Assembly: GCF_001956295.1 (NCBI RefSeq)
Contig: NZ_MRTD01000004.1
Coordinates: forward strand, 1 to 64,000
From: Paenibacillus sp. FSL A5-0031
Lineage (GTDB): Bacteria; Bacillota; Bacilli; Paenibacillales; Paenibacillaceae
Direction of reading: 5' to 3'
Length of the DNA stretch: 64,000 bases
Under the pieces are notes generated by a model that saw nothing but the letters and a program-made list of their open reading frames with translations, was not told where the DNA came from and did not search any database. Each line of letters opens with the position of its first letter. Position 1 is the stretch's first letter. Position numbers and translations under genes: made by a program. Below, in pieces: positions 17,746 to 27,511 of this stretch.

Positions 17746-18543
17746 TTAAAGTTGAATAACTTGACCTGCACTAATTTTAATAGGTTTATCGTCCACGCTT
17801 ATCCAGACGTCGAGCGCAGAAGGGTTATGAACAATGCTTCTATCTACTGAGAATCTAAGTCTCTCGAGCGCTTGCATATAGGCTATAATCTCTGCATTCG
17901 TAGCGTGCCAGATGGTATCGTTATCCTTTAGCAGCTCCCCCGCTTGATCAATAATCTCCCAGTTATCGTCATTGTCAAACTCATAGCTATGGCCCCAAAC
18001 ATAAAGCAAAGACATTCTTTTAAATCTTTCCTGATAGTCTCTGAAAATTTCAACCTGTTCTAGCAATTGTTTATGATGACATGTTGGATGCCAACGAAGC
18101 GGATCAGCTGGCATATCGAATCTGCCATGGCTGTTCACCGTTCTAGCATACTCAATTCCAAGCGCTGGAAGCATAGCAACGACTTTATCATTATAAGTGC
18201 CAAAAGGATAACTCATTCCATGTACCGGATATTGTACAAGACTCTCCAGCGTCCGCCGATCCTCCAAAATTTCATGTGCTACTTGATCTGGTGGAGATAT
18301 TTCTAGAAAAGGGTGACTAACCGTATGTGCTGATACTTCATGGCCCTGAAAGAGCGTTCTAACCTCTTCCGCTGTAATATATCCCTCGCGCCCAAGAAAA
18401 CCAGAGTTAAGATGAAAGGTACCTTTGAAACCATACTTATTTAATTTCGATACGAGCAGGCGGTCTTGAGTGCGCCCATCATCATAGCTGAAGGTCATCG
18501 CCTTCGTTCGTCCTTCTGGAAATAACGTGTACTGAACTTTCAT
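17746..18543 (-). CDS. Polysaccharide deacetylase (CE4/NodB) family protein
   Basis: CE4-type metal-dependent deacetylase, 265 aa from the ATG at 18543 (GAGAGGG upstream); the frame is open 16 codons further. The catalytic Asp pair is at residues 21-22 (FSYDDG) and the metal histidines at H73 and H77 (SAHTVSHPF). YPFG and a late YVWGHSYEFD segment complete the active-site motifs. No signal peptide is present, so it likely deacetylates imported oligosaccharides rather than the cell wall. A short beta-rich C-terminal tail follows. It lies just past the terminator of the pectin operon and may be transcribed separately. O-acetylated pectin is the natural guess. Confidence 0.9.
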   Translation of the reverse strand: MKVQYTLFPEGRTKAMTFSYDDGRTQDRLLVSKLNKYGFKGTFHLNSGFLGREGYITAEEVRTLFQGHEVSAHTVSHPFLEISPPDQVAHEILEDRRTLESLVQYPVHGMSYPFGTYNDKVVAMLPALGIEYARTVNSHGRFDMPADPLRWHPTCHHKQLLEQVEIFRDYQERFKRMSLLYVWGHSYEFDNDDNWEIIDQAGELLKDNDTIWHATNAEIIAYMQALERLRFSVDRSIVHNPSALDVWISVDDKPIKISAGQVIQL

Positions 18544-18599
18544 CACATTTCGCCCTCTCTTTTTCTTTTTGCTCAGCTGGACTATACACACTGCTAAAA

Positions 18600-18623
18600 G
18601 AAAAACCCATCAGTTCGATGGGT
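18600..18623 (-). terminator. Terminator of the pectin/rhamnogalacturonan operon
   Basis: ACCCATC and GATGGGT (18605-18611, 18617-18623) form a perfect 7-bp stem with a 5-nt loop, followed on the minus strand by TTTTCTTTT. It is 17 bp past the stop of the last operon gene. Confidence 0.88.
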
Positions 18624-18639
18624 CAAGCTTCGTGGATAA

Positions 18640-20352
18640 TTACAGCATACTAGGCTTCAACTGCAAAGTAAGCGCTATATCCTCATTATTCCAGCTTGCA
18701 CTAATAGTTGCAAGCTCTTTTGTACGTTCGATTTGCGGCTTAAAGCTATCAACTTCTTCTCCTATACAAAGAGAGAAAAGAAATGCAGCCTCATTCATTT
18801 TTTGAAAATCAATGACCTTCTTTTCACCGGTATGAAGCACAAGGTCGATGCCGAGCAACTCACCCTCCCTAGTTACTTCCCAGCTCCAGTCTCTTACGGC
18901 CTCGCCTGCACTCTGATTATCAAAGGCTGCAAACCAGCTGCGCAGCGATACCACAGTCTCCCCTATTCGCAGGCTAACACTGCCTTTCTCCACTACGGTG
19001 CTGACCTGATCCAAAGCGCCGCCAATTTCCAGACGGAATCGCAAATCTGAAGCTTCGATTGAGCCATGAATCATATCCAAATTCGGGTGGGTATCTCCGC
19101 CATTGACGACAAAATTCACTCCAAACAGCAGATGGTTCTCCCGCTGCTCCCCATGAAAAATAGCCGAGCAATAATCATAACCATCGTGCAGCGCACGCAG
19201 ATGCAAGTAAGTCGCCTCGCCGCCATTATCAACATAGGCGAGCAAGGTCCTTGTCTGGTTCCACATAATCTCTTTGTTGAAGCTGCCAAGTGAATAGGCC
19301 TGTGTCATATAAGTAGTTGCCCACTTCTCTTTACCGTTCCCATTGATCCCGAAGCATTCCTTTATCGTCCGCTGACCGCGCTCAAGGAAATCTTCTACAT
19401 ATTGCTCTGGACATACAGCGCCGCACTTATACCAATCTTCATAATAAGGAAGTTCATCCTCCGTATAGAAAGCCAGTTTTCCTTTGGTTGCTAATTGTAG
19501 AAAAGCTTTGCTTTGAGGTGTAAGCAGCGTTTTGTAACAACGGCTGTGCGGACCGGACCACTGCCTTGTACCGGCATGAAAATGATCCGCTACACTTTTC
19601 CATGCGATGTTTAGCAAGTCTTTTCCAAGCTTCTTTGCATGAGTATTGCTCGTTTCCGTTACAATAGCAGACAGCTCCAAAATAGCAACATAAGTGTACG
19701 TCGGACTATTATATTCTTGAAACGCCTGCCGAGGCATTGTATAGCTATGCAGCTTTTCCAGTCGTTCCAATCCGTATTTCGCATAATCCTGCCGCTCGAA
19801 CCATTCACCAGCGATGAGCGTAACGAACGCGCCCATAATCGCAATGTTAGTGTAATGCGGTCCTACATTCCGAATGATAATCGCATCACAGGCATTACAA
19901 ATAGCTTGTTTCACCGACTGCCGCAGCTTCTCTGGCAGCCTTGCGTCGTGCCTTGAAATGATCAGCACAAGCAGCTTGCCGCAAAAGTCAGCCCAGTTCC
20001 AATCAGGAGGGGACATTTGATCAAGCGGCTCCTCATAAAACCAAGACCAGATACCGAACGTATTGCGGCTCCGATCTGTATCCTGCAAGGAGACCATTTG
20101 CTCAATGATATCGAAAGCACGCTGCTCATACTGTTCTTTCCCTGTATCCAGCAGACCAAGCGCATAGCTGAGAGAACTCCGTGTTGAATGGATAAAATCA
20201 GCCTGTTTAATGGTCGTATGATAGCCGGGACTACTGAAGGGTGACCTAAGTAAACGGTTTTCTGAATTGTACTGGGAGTCTAGGGAATCAATCAGCTCAA
20301 TCAACTTGTTTCTGCTATCGAATGAATTATTGGAATAGTCCACTATGTTCAT
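18640..20352 (-). CDS. Uncharacterised (alpha/alpha)-toroid protein, heparinase/lyase-like
   Basis: A 570-aa protein I cannot assign to a named family with certainty. The ATG at 20352 begins 1 nt after the GH105 stop, with AGGTGAGGG upstream. The first ~370 residues are helix-rich with aromatic patches (WSWFYEEPLD, VGPHYTNIAIMG, EYNSPTYTYVAILEL) that resemble the (alpha/alpha)6 barrels of heparinase II/III-like and alginate-lyase-like proteins. The last ~200 residues look beta-rich, as in the C-terminal sandwich of those lyases. No signal peptide is present. Its position after PL22-like and GH105 genes suggests a cytoplasmic uronate-containing-oligosaccharide lyase or hydrolase. Confidence 0.8.
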   Translation of the reverse strand: MNIVDYSNNSFDSRNKLIELIDSLDSQYNSENRLLRSPFSSPGYHTTIKQADFIHSTRSSLSYALGLLDTGKEQYEQRAFDIIEQMVSLQDTDRSRNTFGIWSWFYEEPLDQMSPPDWNWADFCGKLLVLIISRHDARLPEKLRQSVKQAICNACDAIIIRNVGPHYTNIAIMGAFVTLIAGEWFERQDYAKYGLERLEKLHSYTMPRQAFQEYNSPTYTYVAILELSAIVTETSNTHAKKLGKDLLNIAWKSVADHFHAGTRQWSGPHSRCYKTLLTPQSKAFLQLATKGKLAFYTEDELPYYEDWYKCGAVCPEQYVEDFLERGQRTIKECFGINGNGKEKWATTYMTQAYSLGSFNKEIMWNQTRTLLAYVDNGGEATYLHLRALHDGYDYCSAIFHGEQRENHLLFGVNFVVNGGDTHPNLDMIHGSIEASDLRFRLEIGGALDQVSTVVEKGSVSLRIGETVVSLRSWFAAFDNQSAGEAVRDWSWEVTREGELLGIDLVLHTGEKKVIDFQKMNEAAFLFSLCIGEEVDSFKPQIERTKELATISASWNNEDIALTLQLKPSML

Positions 20353-20353
20353 T

Positions 20354-21436
20354 TCATCCCTCACCTGTCATCAAGTTATCTTCATTTGTTTGCTCAGAAG
20401 TCAGCAAAAGCTTAAATTCTGTCAACAGCTGTAAAGTTAAGCCTTGCCCATAAAGTGTCGGATAGATCGGAATCTGATTATAGGCGTCCACGGATGGCAT
20501 AATAGGTGTTCCGCCTGAGACACCTGCAACTTCACCATTAGAATTAATTAGCGTTAACACTTCCGATAGTGTTCGCTCAGCCGGCTCCAGAAATGAGGCG
20601 TCCAGCAGACCTGTGTTGACTCCTCTAAGAAAACCGCATGCAATTCCAGCACTTGCCGAGGTTTCTTTATACGTATCCGTGCGATCCAGCACCGTATGCC
20701 ACAGCCCGTCTGCAGCCTGACAAGAGCGTAGTGCAGCGGCAAGAGTGGAATATCGTTTGTTAAGTTCTGTTGGTACGGCTGCTAACCCGCTGATTTCACT
20801 TACAATCTCGGGTATGCTCATAACGATCCATGCATTGGCGCGAGCCCAACGAACCGCTGATAAATGGTTGCCTGCCTCGCAGTTCCAGCCATGAAATAAC
20901 AATCCCGAATTCGAATCCTGCAGCAGCTGCAAGTGAAGCATGGTCTGCTCTAGTGCCTCTGTAGCCAACTGCCTATCACCCGTCATTTTCGCCAGCCTAG
21001 CTAGAAATAAGACAGCCATAAATACCGTATCTGCCCAAACCTGTTCACGGAACTCGACCGCCTCCGTAACGGTGTGCTCGAAAGCCCGCTCGCGTGTGCG
21101 AGGCGCTTCATTCAGCATCCATTGTGCAATTTCCTGTGACTTGGCGAGCAGCCACGGCTCTTCGGTGCGGCGATATAAGGAAGGAAATACGGCAAAAGGC
21201 GCCATTGCATTAATTACTTTCAGAGCATCGGCCTTATGCTTATTCTGCTCTACCCATTTTTCTACGTACTGGATCGCTTCTTCTTGTCCTGACTTCTCAC
21301 CATAATCCAGAATTGAGATGATACCGACACCAGGAACCCAGTCCCACTGATTCATATCCATGCCCCAATTTCCCTGATGATCATCGGTCATATAACTGTA
21401 GATTTTGCTCATCGCCTCTGCAATTTGCCCTGTCAT
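20354..21436 (-). CDS. GH88/GH105 unsaturated rhamnogalacturonyl hydrolase (YteR-like)
   Basis: Cytoplasmic (alpha/alpha)6-barrel hydrolase, 360 aa. It removes the 4,5-unsaturated uronyl residue left at the non-reducing end by pectin or rhamnogalacturonan lyases. The catalytic Asp is D136 in VWADTVFMA, matching the WADT motif of YteR. LLFHGWN and RWARANAWI are further family motifs. The ATG follows GAGGAG and starts 1 nt past the PL22-like stop. Its neighbours reproduce the B. subtilis yteR setting, which supports unsaturated rhamnogalacturonan disaccharide as substrate. Confidence 0.93.
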   Translation of the reverse strand: MTGQIAEAMSKIYSYMTDDHQGNWGMDMNQWDWVPGVGIISILDYGEKSGQEEAIQYVEKWVEQNKHKADALKVINAMAPFAVFPSLYRRTEEPWLLAKSQEIAQWMLNEAPRTRERAFEHTVTEAVEFREQVWADTVFMAVLFLARLAKMTGDRQLATEALEQTMLHLQLLQDSNSGLLFHGWNCEAGNHLSAVRWARANAWIVMSIPEIVSEISGLAAVPTELNKRYSTLAAALRSCQAADGLWHTVLDRTDTYKETSASAGIACGFLRGVNTGLLDASFLEPAERTLSEVLTLINSNGEVAGVSGGTPIMPSVDAYNQIPIYPTLYGQGLTLQLLTEFKLLLTSEQTNEDNLMTGEG

Positions 21437-21437
21437 A

Positions 21438-22508
21438 TCAGTTCTCCTCAGTTAATTGATCAATGTCAATGATGCCAATCCATAAGTGCTGATCCTCATC
21501 TGCAAAAGTAAACGACACCTTTTTACTATCGGGACTGAACATGGGGTGAGGATGTCCGGGATGATCTCTCCAAAGAGGCAGCTCGCACAGCAGCTTGGAG
21601 GTTCTTTTCTCCAAATTGATGAGGACGATTTTGCTTACCTTCATTCCCTCTTCAAACGTATCCGCAACGGCAAAACGCCCATCTGGACTCGGCGCTACAT
21701 GCCAGTACCTGTAGTCGCCATTGATAAGTTCATAATCTTTGCCCGTTTTTTCAACCCGATATACTCCTGTTGGTTTTAGCGGGCTTTGCGGATACTTGAC
21801 GAAATACAGATACTCCCCATCTGCTGCCCACATCTCGTGCCCCACATATTCCACATGCTCACCTGTATCCAGCCGCTGCTGACGAAAAATATTACGTATC
21901 TCGCGCGTCGTTGTATCCGCAACGTAGATACGATCTGCAATATGGTCTGTCCTGCCCTCATGGGCAAAAAAAACAAGCTGATCATAACGAGGATTAATCA
22001 TCGAATGATTCGCAATAGGGTAGGGCTCTTTAAACCCCGGTGCAGCAACAATAGAGACCTCACCTGTAAGGACCTCAACAATCCCGACTACCCATTCCTC
22101 GCCGCGTTTCCAGTAAGTTCCTATTTTCTTCCCGTCATTTGTGATGGAGAGCGGACCATACACCTCAGTCCCAACCTCCATTTTGCATACGTTGCGAGAC
22201 AGCATCGTATGCAGATTAAACTCATAAATCGCAGATCCGACATAATAATAGAAATAATCATTTGACGATACAACGCCGCATCCCCAGCTGAGGTTTTCTA
22301 TCAGTGTTTCAACCGCACTCGTCTCTATATCAAAAAGAACATAACGCCCTTTAAAGCTCTCATCTATATCTGTACAGACCATAATATTGCGGCTGTCTGC
22401 CATCCAGGTTTGTGCTGTAAAATAGTTTTGGCCGGTATCCGTACCAGGGTTCCCAACAGCCTGAATAGTGATATTCGTTAAAGGATCCTTCAACTTGCGA
22501 ATGATCAT
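21438..22508 (-). CDS. Oligogalacturonate lyase-like (PL22) beta-propeller
   Basis: Seven-bladed beta-propeller resembling PL22 oligogalacturonide lyase, 356 aa from the ATG at 22508 (AGGAAAGGTG upstream); the frame opens 10 codons earlier. A likely base is H224 (VGHEMWAADG). Metal-ligand candidates are H270 (YWHVAPSPDG) and H319/H321 (GHPHPMFSPD). In the characterised Yersinia enzyme the fourth ligand is a Gln three residues before the first His of the HPH pair; here that position is H316. No signal peptide is present. It cleaves oligouronides in the cytoplasm, feeding GH105. It overlaps the end of the AraC regulator gene only if the earlier start is used. Confidence 0.85.
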   Translation of the reverse strand: MIIRKLKDPLTNITIQAVGNPGTDTGQNYFTAQTWMADSRNIMVCTDIDESFKGRYVLFDIETSAVETLIENLSWGCGVVSSNDYFYYYVGSAIYEFNLHTMLSRNVCKMEVGTEVYGPLSITNDGKKIGTYWKRGEEWVVGIVEVLTGEVSIVAAPGFKEPYPIANHSMINPRYDQLVFFAHEGRTDHIADRIYVADTTTREIRNIFRQQRLDTGEHVEYVGHEMWAADGEYLYFVKYPQSPLKPTGVYRVEKTGKDYELINGDYRYWHVAPSPDGRFAVADTFEEGMKVSKIVLINLEKRTSKLLCELPLWRDHPGHPHPMFSPDSKKVSFTFADEDQHLWIGIIDIDQLTEEN

Positions 22509-22534
22509 GCTGCACCTTTCCTCTCCTCTATATT

Positions 22535-24877
22535 TCAAACTTCTCCATCTTGTTCTCTCCGCGCCCGCTCTCTGAATTCCGTAGGCGTTAGCCCTGTTAT
22601 TTTCTTGAATAATCTCACAAAGCTATTCACATTTGTATAACCTACGCCCTCCGCAATATCGCGTATTTTCTCTTCCGTATCCTTCAGCAGCTGCTTGGCC
22701 TTGTTCATTCGCGTCTCCATCAAATAATCGATAAAATTGCATTCCTGCTGTTCTTTAAACAGCTTGCTGAGATGAGATACGCTCAAATGAAATTCGCTCG
22801 CGAGCAAATTAAGCGACAGGTCGCTGCGCATATAATGTTTTTGAATATAGAGCATCACATTGTCAATGACATCATTTCGTTCCCTGCTGCTTCGCTTTTC
22901 CTTAATTCGTTCGATGAAGCTCGAGAGGGATTGTATCGTAAAGGCCTCAAGATGGTGCAGCTGCTCATACTGGTTCAACATTTCAACCATATACTGCTCC
23001 GGCAAAATCCCCTCGGGGTCAACGCCAATTTCAACAGTGGCTGTCGCGGCCTTCATCAGGCATTGTACAATCAGCTGCATAATCATTTCCGGCGGCACAA
23101 CATGCTCGGTGAACGATTCGAACCATCTGTGTACTTGCAGCTTCATCTTGTCTGTATCTGACACCTTAACCGAAGCGACAATCCCATCTGTCATGGCAAA
23201 TAATCGGTAAAATTGCGGGGATTGCTCACTGAACACATCCTCTTTCGTAATAATCGAATTGCTCCCCATTACGAGCTTATAGCTCAGCGCCTCAAGCGAT
23301 TGCTTATAGGAGCGATGAATTTCGTTGACCGTTTCAACAATATCTCCGATGCCAATCGTAATCGTGCGGTTAAAATACTCCTGAACAAAATCCTTCATTA
23401 AATCAGCTACTGCGACCGCCCGCATCATATGGCGCTGCGGATCATCGTGATCGCCGAAGCTCATAATGACAGCGCATTTGCCAATGCTCAGTTCCACTGC
23501 AATGCCGCGGCTCTCCGCATTCATCAGCTCCTCTGCTACATTGCAGAGCGCATAGGCATAAAGCTGCAAATCCCGCGGCGAAGCAAATTCATGCTTGTTG
23601 TCAAATTCAATGCTCATGACGACATAATGCTCTAGGTACAAACTAATGCCAAGCATATCCATATAAGGCTGCAGCACTGCAATATTTTTGCGTTTCTCAG
23701 AAAGCAATTCAGTGAGCAGCTGCCATTTGATAAGCGGCTTGCTCTCAATCACCTGCTTATGCAGCTCTTCCCGATCTTGCAAAATATGCTGTACCGTCGA
23801 TTCGAAATATTGAAATTCATCCGTGTATTTTCGTGTTGTTCCTTCCTTCGGATGAATTGTCAAATGCCGAGTCATCGCCTGAATAAATCGATTAACTGGC
23901 TTGAAAATCCAGCGGCCTACCATCGCTGCCGATGCCGTCGCCACCACAAACAATACAATGGCAAGAATAAGCAGGCCATTACGAATGGCATAAAGCGGCT
24001 TTAGAAACTGTGCTTCTGGCACTACCCGAACAATATTCCATCCCGTATAGTCTGACTTCACATAAAAAACGGAGGATGCTGTCCGTTCAACCTGCTCAGA
24101 AAAATGGCCGCTCGTTTCCGAGGCATTCAATATTTGGTTAATATACGGAAATTCACTAATGTCCTTGCCCAGCTTGCTCTGGTCTGCATGCAGCACCACA
24201 ACGCCTTCACTATCCATAATAAAGGTCTGTCCTTTATCCATCGCAGCCGTATTGCGAATCAAGCCATACAGCAGATCCTCCTTAATATTTACGGCGATCG
24301 CACCTTCCCGCGTACCTGACGAATGAATAAGCGGATAAGAGCGTACCAGCGTTACAACATTGCGGTATACCGGATATTGCGAGTGATTAAGCTGTACCTT
24401 GCGAGTCGACATCCAATTGAAGTATCCATCATACTGCTGAAATTCTGGAATCCATGAGAAATCCAGCTTATAATCCTGTTCAGTCAATACATTTCCTGAA
24501 ACAAGCCGCTGCGTGCCATAGGAATAAAGATCGATGGAAAAGAGATAATCAATACTATTAATCGCATTCGTAATTAGAGTGGATACGCGAAAAGCATTGT
24601 TCTTACTCTCCAAATCGCTCAGCTCATCATTGAAGAACCGTCCCACCTCAGACGTCTTCAGCAGCTGAATTGCCGATTTATCAATATGTTTAAGCGACAG
24701 CTCCAGCTTCTGATCCAGTTGTCCTAGCAGTTCCATGTTCGTACTGGTCAACTGCCGCTCCAGCTGTCGGTTGAATACGGAGTATGTCAAAAATGCAGAA
24801 GAAAAAACGAGGAAGAACAGCAGCATCGATAGTACTGCAACCGCTTTTACAAGCCGCCGATTTTGTACGAGCTTCAT
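22535..24877 (-). CDS. Membrane-bound AraC-family regulator (YtdP/RhgR-like)
   Basis: 780-aa one-component membrane regulator, close in length and layout to B. subtilis YtdP (RhgR). TM1 is at about residues 10-33, then an extracytoplasmic Cache-like sensor domain to ~298, TM2 at ~299-320, a HAMP-like and middle region, and two AraC helix-turn-helix motifs at ~680-775 (LASEFHLSVSHLSKLFKEQ; IAEGVGYTNVNSFVRLFKK). No phosphorylation domains are present. The ATG follows AAGGAGG. It sits inside the operon between the binding protein and the lyase genes. It probably activates the operon promoter when it senses rhamnogalacturonan fragments outside the cell. The direct repeats at 28605-28670 are candidate targets. 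Confidence 0.93.
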   Translation of the reverse strand: MKLVQNRRLVKAVAVLSMLLFFLVFSSAFLTYSVFNRQLERQLTSTNMELLGQLDQKLELSLKHIDKSAIQLLKTSEVGRFFNDELSDLESKNNAFRVSTLITNAINSIDYLFSIDLYSYGTQRLVSGNVLTEQDYKLDFSWIPEFQQYDGYFNWMSTRKVQLNHSQYPVYRNVVTLVRSYPLIHSSGTREGAIAVNIKEDLLYGLIRNTAAMDKGQTFIMDSEGVVVLHADQSKLGKDISEFPYINQILNASETSGHFSEQVERTASSVFYVKSDYTGWNIVRVVPEAQFLKPLYAIRNGLLILAIVLFVVATASAAMVGRWIFKPVNRFIQAMTRHLTIHPKEGTTRKYTDEFQYFESTVQHILQDREELHKQVIESKPLIKWQLLTELLSEKRKNIAVLQPYMDMLGISLYLEHYVVMSIEFDNKHEFASPRDLQLYAYALCNVAEELMNAESRGIAVELSIGKCAVIMSFGDHDDPQRHMMRAVAVADLMKDFVQEYFNRTITIGIGDIVETVNEIHRSYKQSLEALSYKLVMGSNSIITKEDVFSEQSPQFYRLFAMTDGIVASVKVSDTDKMKLQVHRWFESFTEHVVPPEMIMQLIVQCLMKAATATVEIGVDPEGILPEQYMVEMLNQYEQLHHLEAFTIQSLSSFIERIKEKRSSRERNDVIDNVMLYIQKHYMRSDLSLNLLASEFHLSVSHLSKLFKEQQECNFIDYLMETRMNKAKQLLKDTEEKIRDIAEGVGYTNVNSFVRLFKKITGLTPTEFRERARREQDGEV

Positions 24878-24933
24878 ATCTGTTCCTCCTTCATTTTTGT
24901 CTTATCGCGCAAATGCTTCGAATTTAAAAGAAT

Positions 24934-26547
24934 CTAGAAGCTGGCTTTATTTTCTTCATACCACTTCTGGGCAATCTCTTCTGCTTTTTCACCGCCAAGG
25001 CGTTTCCATTCCTTGCTAATCTGGTCCAGTGCCCATTGACCTGTATATTTGTCTCCTTGGGTTACGGCATTAGCACGTGTTTCCCTAATGAAGGTATCCA
25101 GTGTTGAACGGATTTCATTAATTTCATCAAAGCTTGGCTGATATGGAATATCGCGACGGAACTCATTTTTCAACGCAATATCGAGCGATTCCATATCAAG
25201 CTTAGCAACGCGTTGTGACAAATCATCGCTGGCCGCTTGAACAAGCAAATTCTCGGCTTTAAAACCGCTCTCGTCACGCAATACAGCGTATTCCCCTGCA
25301 TAAATAACTTCTTTTGTAAATTTATCCGGATCAAGACGTTTCGCAACGTCACCTACCATTTCATGATGGACGCCTTCCTCTCCATTCACGAGTGTGAACC
25401 AGCCCTTCTCCAAAATCCAATCCAAATACTCCATAGCGGCCTTCGGATTTTTCATATCCTTATTGAAAGTGACATAAAATAGCGGCGAAGCCTCCTGATA
25501 CGTACCATATTTGCCATGCGGAGTAGCAACCGCTTCCAATGGCTCAGGCTTGGCGTCCGGCACATTAATGAGTAGATCCTTCGTTATAATATCGGTATTA
25601 CCGAGTCCCCATTGCCCCATATAGATTCCAGCTTTACCTGTTGTCCACAACTGAGTTGCACGCTGATTGTTGCTATCCGTTAAATATTCACGATCAACAA
25701 GTCCCAAATCATACAGCTGCTTTTCCAGTTCAATCGCTTCACCAAAACGGTCAAGGGTTGCACCATATACCATTTTCCCATCTTCCACATACCATTGATT
25801 GTTCATTGCCGCATATAGAGCAGAGTAAATATCGAATGTCGTATGACCGACTATTGGCGTGCTGTCTGGGTAGCGTTCTTTCATCGCTTTGGCTACAGCA
25901 ACAAGCTCTTCCACTGTCGTCGGCCTCTCAAGCTTCAATTCGTCGAGCCAATCCTGTCTTATCCACATGCCATGGTTTACAATGCCGGTAATCGCACGTT
26001 TCGTCACTGCCGCATAAACTTCTCCATTGAAAGTAATATAGGGCAGCAAATCCGGATTTTCTTCCAAATATTTTTTGTAGGTCGTGCTGTATTTCTCAAT
26101 ATAATCACCGATCGGTTGAATAACTCCTTGGGTGACCAGCTTGCCAATATATGTCCGGTCATATTCCCACAGCAAGTCCGGCGCTTGTTTCGATGCAATT
26201 AATACGTTAAGCGCATCCTGTGCTTGGTTGCGCGGTACAGGTACGATCGTTACATCAATACCCGATTGCTCGCGAATCCATTTTACCCAGCGATTTTCTT
26301 CATAGGTACCCTCATCGCTTGACACTGCTCCTCTATCAAACGTGGAAATGCTGACCTTCTTAGGCATCCCATCATAGGGATCTTTTTCGCCTGTAGAGGA
26401 CTCGTTGGCAGGTTTGTCAGTGGCCTTGTTCGTTGTATTCGTAGAACTGCTGTTTTCCCCACTGTTGGAACATGCCGTTGCCAAGAGTGCCATAATCATA
26501 ATCAGCATAAGCAACATTTTTCCTTTTTGTATTCTCTTCTGTTTCAT
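24934..26547 (-). CDS. ABC transporter sugar-binding lipoprotein (YtcQ-like)
   Basis: Extracellular binding lipoprotein of the pectin-fragment importer, 537 aa. The signal peptide ends in the lipobox A-T-A-C with Cys26, then a Ser/Asn/Thr-rich linker and a YtcQ/LplA-type binding domain. The ATG follows TAGGAGGT. It is the third gene of the operon, 79 nt after the YtcP-type permease and 56 nt before the AraC regulator. By analogy with B. subtilis YtcQ it should capture rhamnogalacturonan oligosaccharides. Confidence 0.93.
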   Translation of the reverse strand: MKQKRIQKGKMLLMLIMIMALLATACSNSGENSSSTNTTNKATDKPANESSTGEKDPYDGMPKKVSISTFDRGAVSSDEGTYEENRWVKWIREQSGIDVTIVPVPRNQAQDALNVLIASKQAPDLLWEYDRTYIGKLVTQGVIQPIGDYIEKYSTTYKKYLEENPDLLPYITFNGEVYAAVTKRAITGIVNHGMWIRQDWLDELKLERPTTVEELVAVAKAMKERYPDSTPIVGHTTFDIYSALYAAMNNQWYVEDGKMVYGATLDRFGEAIELEKQLYDLGLVDREYLTDSNNQRATQLWTTGKAGIYMGQWGLGNTDIITKDLLINVPDAKPEPLEAVATPHGKYGTYQEASPLFYVTFNKDMKNPKAAMEYLDWILEKGWFTLVNGEEGVHHEMVGDVAKRLDPDKFTKEVIYAGEYAVLRDESGFKAENLLVQAASDDLSQRVAKLDMESLDIALKNEFRRDIPYQPSFDEINEIRSTLDTFIRETRANAVTQGDKYTGQWALDQISKEWKRLGGEKAEEIAQKWYEENKASF

Positions 26548-26626
26548 GCTTGACCTCCTACAAAATAATTTTTTTATATCAAAATGTGCATTCTTGGCAC
26601 CCTTGATATTCAGCTCATGCCGTACA

Positions 26627-27511
26627 TTATCCTTTAATCGAACCTAGCAGCACACCTTTAATAAAATGCTTTTGCAAAAATGGATACACACACAGAATCG
26701 GCACGATAGCAAATACGACTGCTGCAGCCCGAATGCCTTCCGGCGTAATCGAGATTTGCGACACACCTTCACCGCTACCACGCAGCAGTTCTGGACTTAC
26801 CAAATCGATCATCTGGTACAGCTTCACCATCAATGACACTTTATCCGTACTTCGAATGTAGATTAAGACATTCATATAGGAATTCCACCAGCCCACGGCA
26901 TAAAACAATGTTAATGCAGCGATGACCGGTTTGGAGAGAGGCAATATGATTCGCCATAAAATAGTGAAATCACCAGCACCGTCAATCGCAGCGGATTCTT
27001 CCATCTCGTCAGGCAGCCCTTCCAGAAACGACTTCATTACAAACATATTGTAAGCGCTTATAAGTGCTGGCAGCCAAAGTGCCCAATACGTATTGGTAAG
27101 TCCAATGCTATTGATTAGCAGAAAATTAGGAATCAATCCGCCGCTGAACAGCATCGTAAATAAAATAGCCATCAGCATGACATTTCTGCCTTTTAATCTC
27201 GCTTTAGAGAGCGGATAGGCAGCAATGATCGTAAAAATCATATTCAACGCGGTGCCGATGACCGTAATGATGATGGTGTTCTTCATCGCTACGATTAATT
27301 GCCCGTCTTTCAGCAGCTTTAGATAGGCTTCCACATTGAAATCAACCGGCCACATAAAAATTTCCGCCGCATTGATTGCCCTGCTGCTGCTGAATGATAC
27401 AGCAATCACGTTAATAAACGGAAACAACGCCATGTAAGCAAGCAGCGCCAGCAAGATGTAGTTAAGCCAGCGAAATATGACCGAAAAAACGCTTTGTTTT
27501 CCAAGCTTCAG
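26627..27511 (-). CDS. ABC sugar transporter permease, YtcP type, probable CTG start
   Basis: MalG-like permease of the pectin-fragment importer. A TTG at 27454 would delete part of the first helix. The frame continues upstream to a stop just before 27513, and the best start is CTG at 27511, 9 nt after AAAGGAG (27521-27527). That gives 294 aa with a normal YtcP N-terminus (KLGKQSVFSVIFRWLNYI). The EAA loop is ESAAIDGAGDF followed by LPLSKP, and the C-terminus is KGVLLGSIKG. It is 22 nt downstream of the LplB-type permease. Confidence 0.9.
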   Translation of the reverse strand: MKLGKQSVFSVIFRWLNYILLALLAYMALFPFINVIAVSFSSSRAINAAEIFMWPVDFNVEAYLKLLKDGQLIVAMKNTIIITVIGTALNMIFTIIAAYPLSKARLKGRNVMLMAILFTMLFSGGLIPNFLLINSIGLTNTYWALWLPALISAYNMFVMKSFLEGLPDEMEESAAIDGAGDFTILWRIILPLSKPVIAALTLFYAVGWWNSYMNVLIYIRSTDKVSLMVKLYQMIDLVSPELLRGSGEGVSQISITPEGIRAAAVVFAIVPILCVYPFLQKHFIKGVLLGSIKG

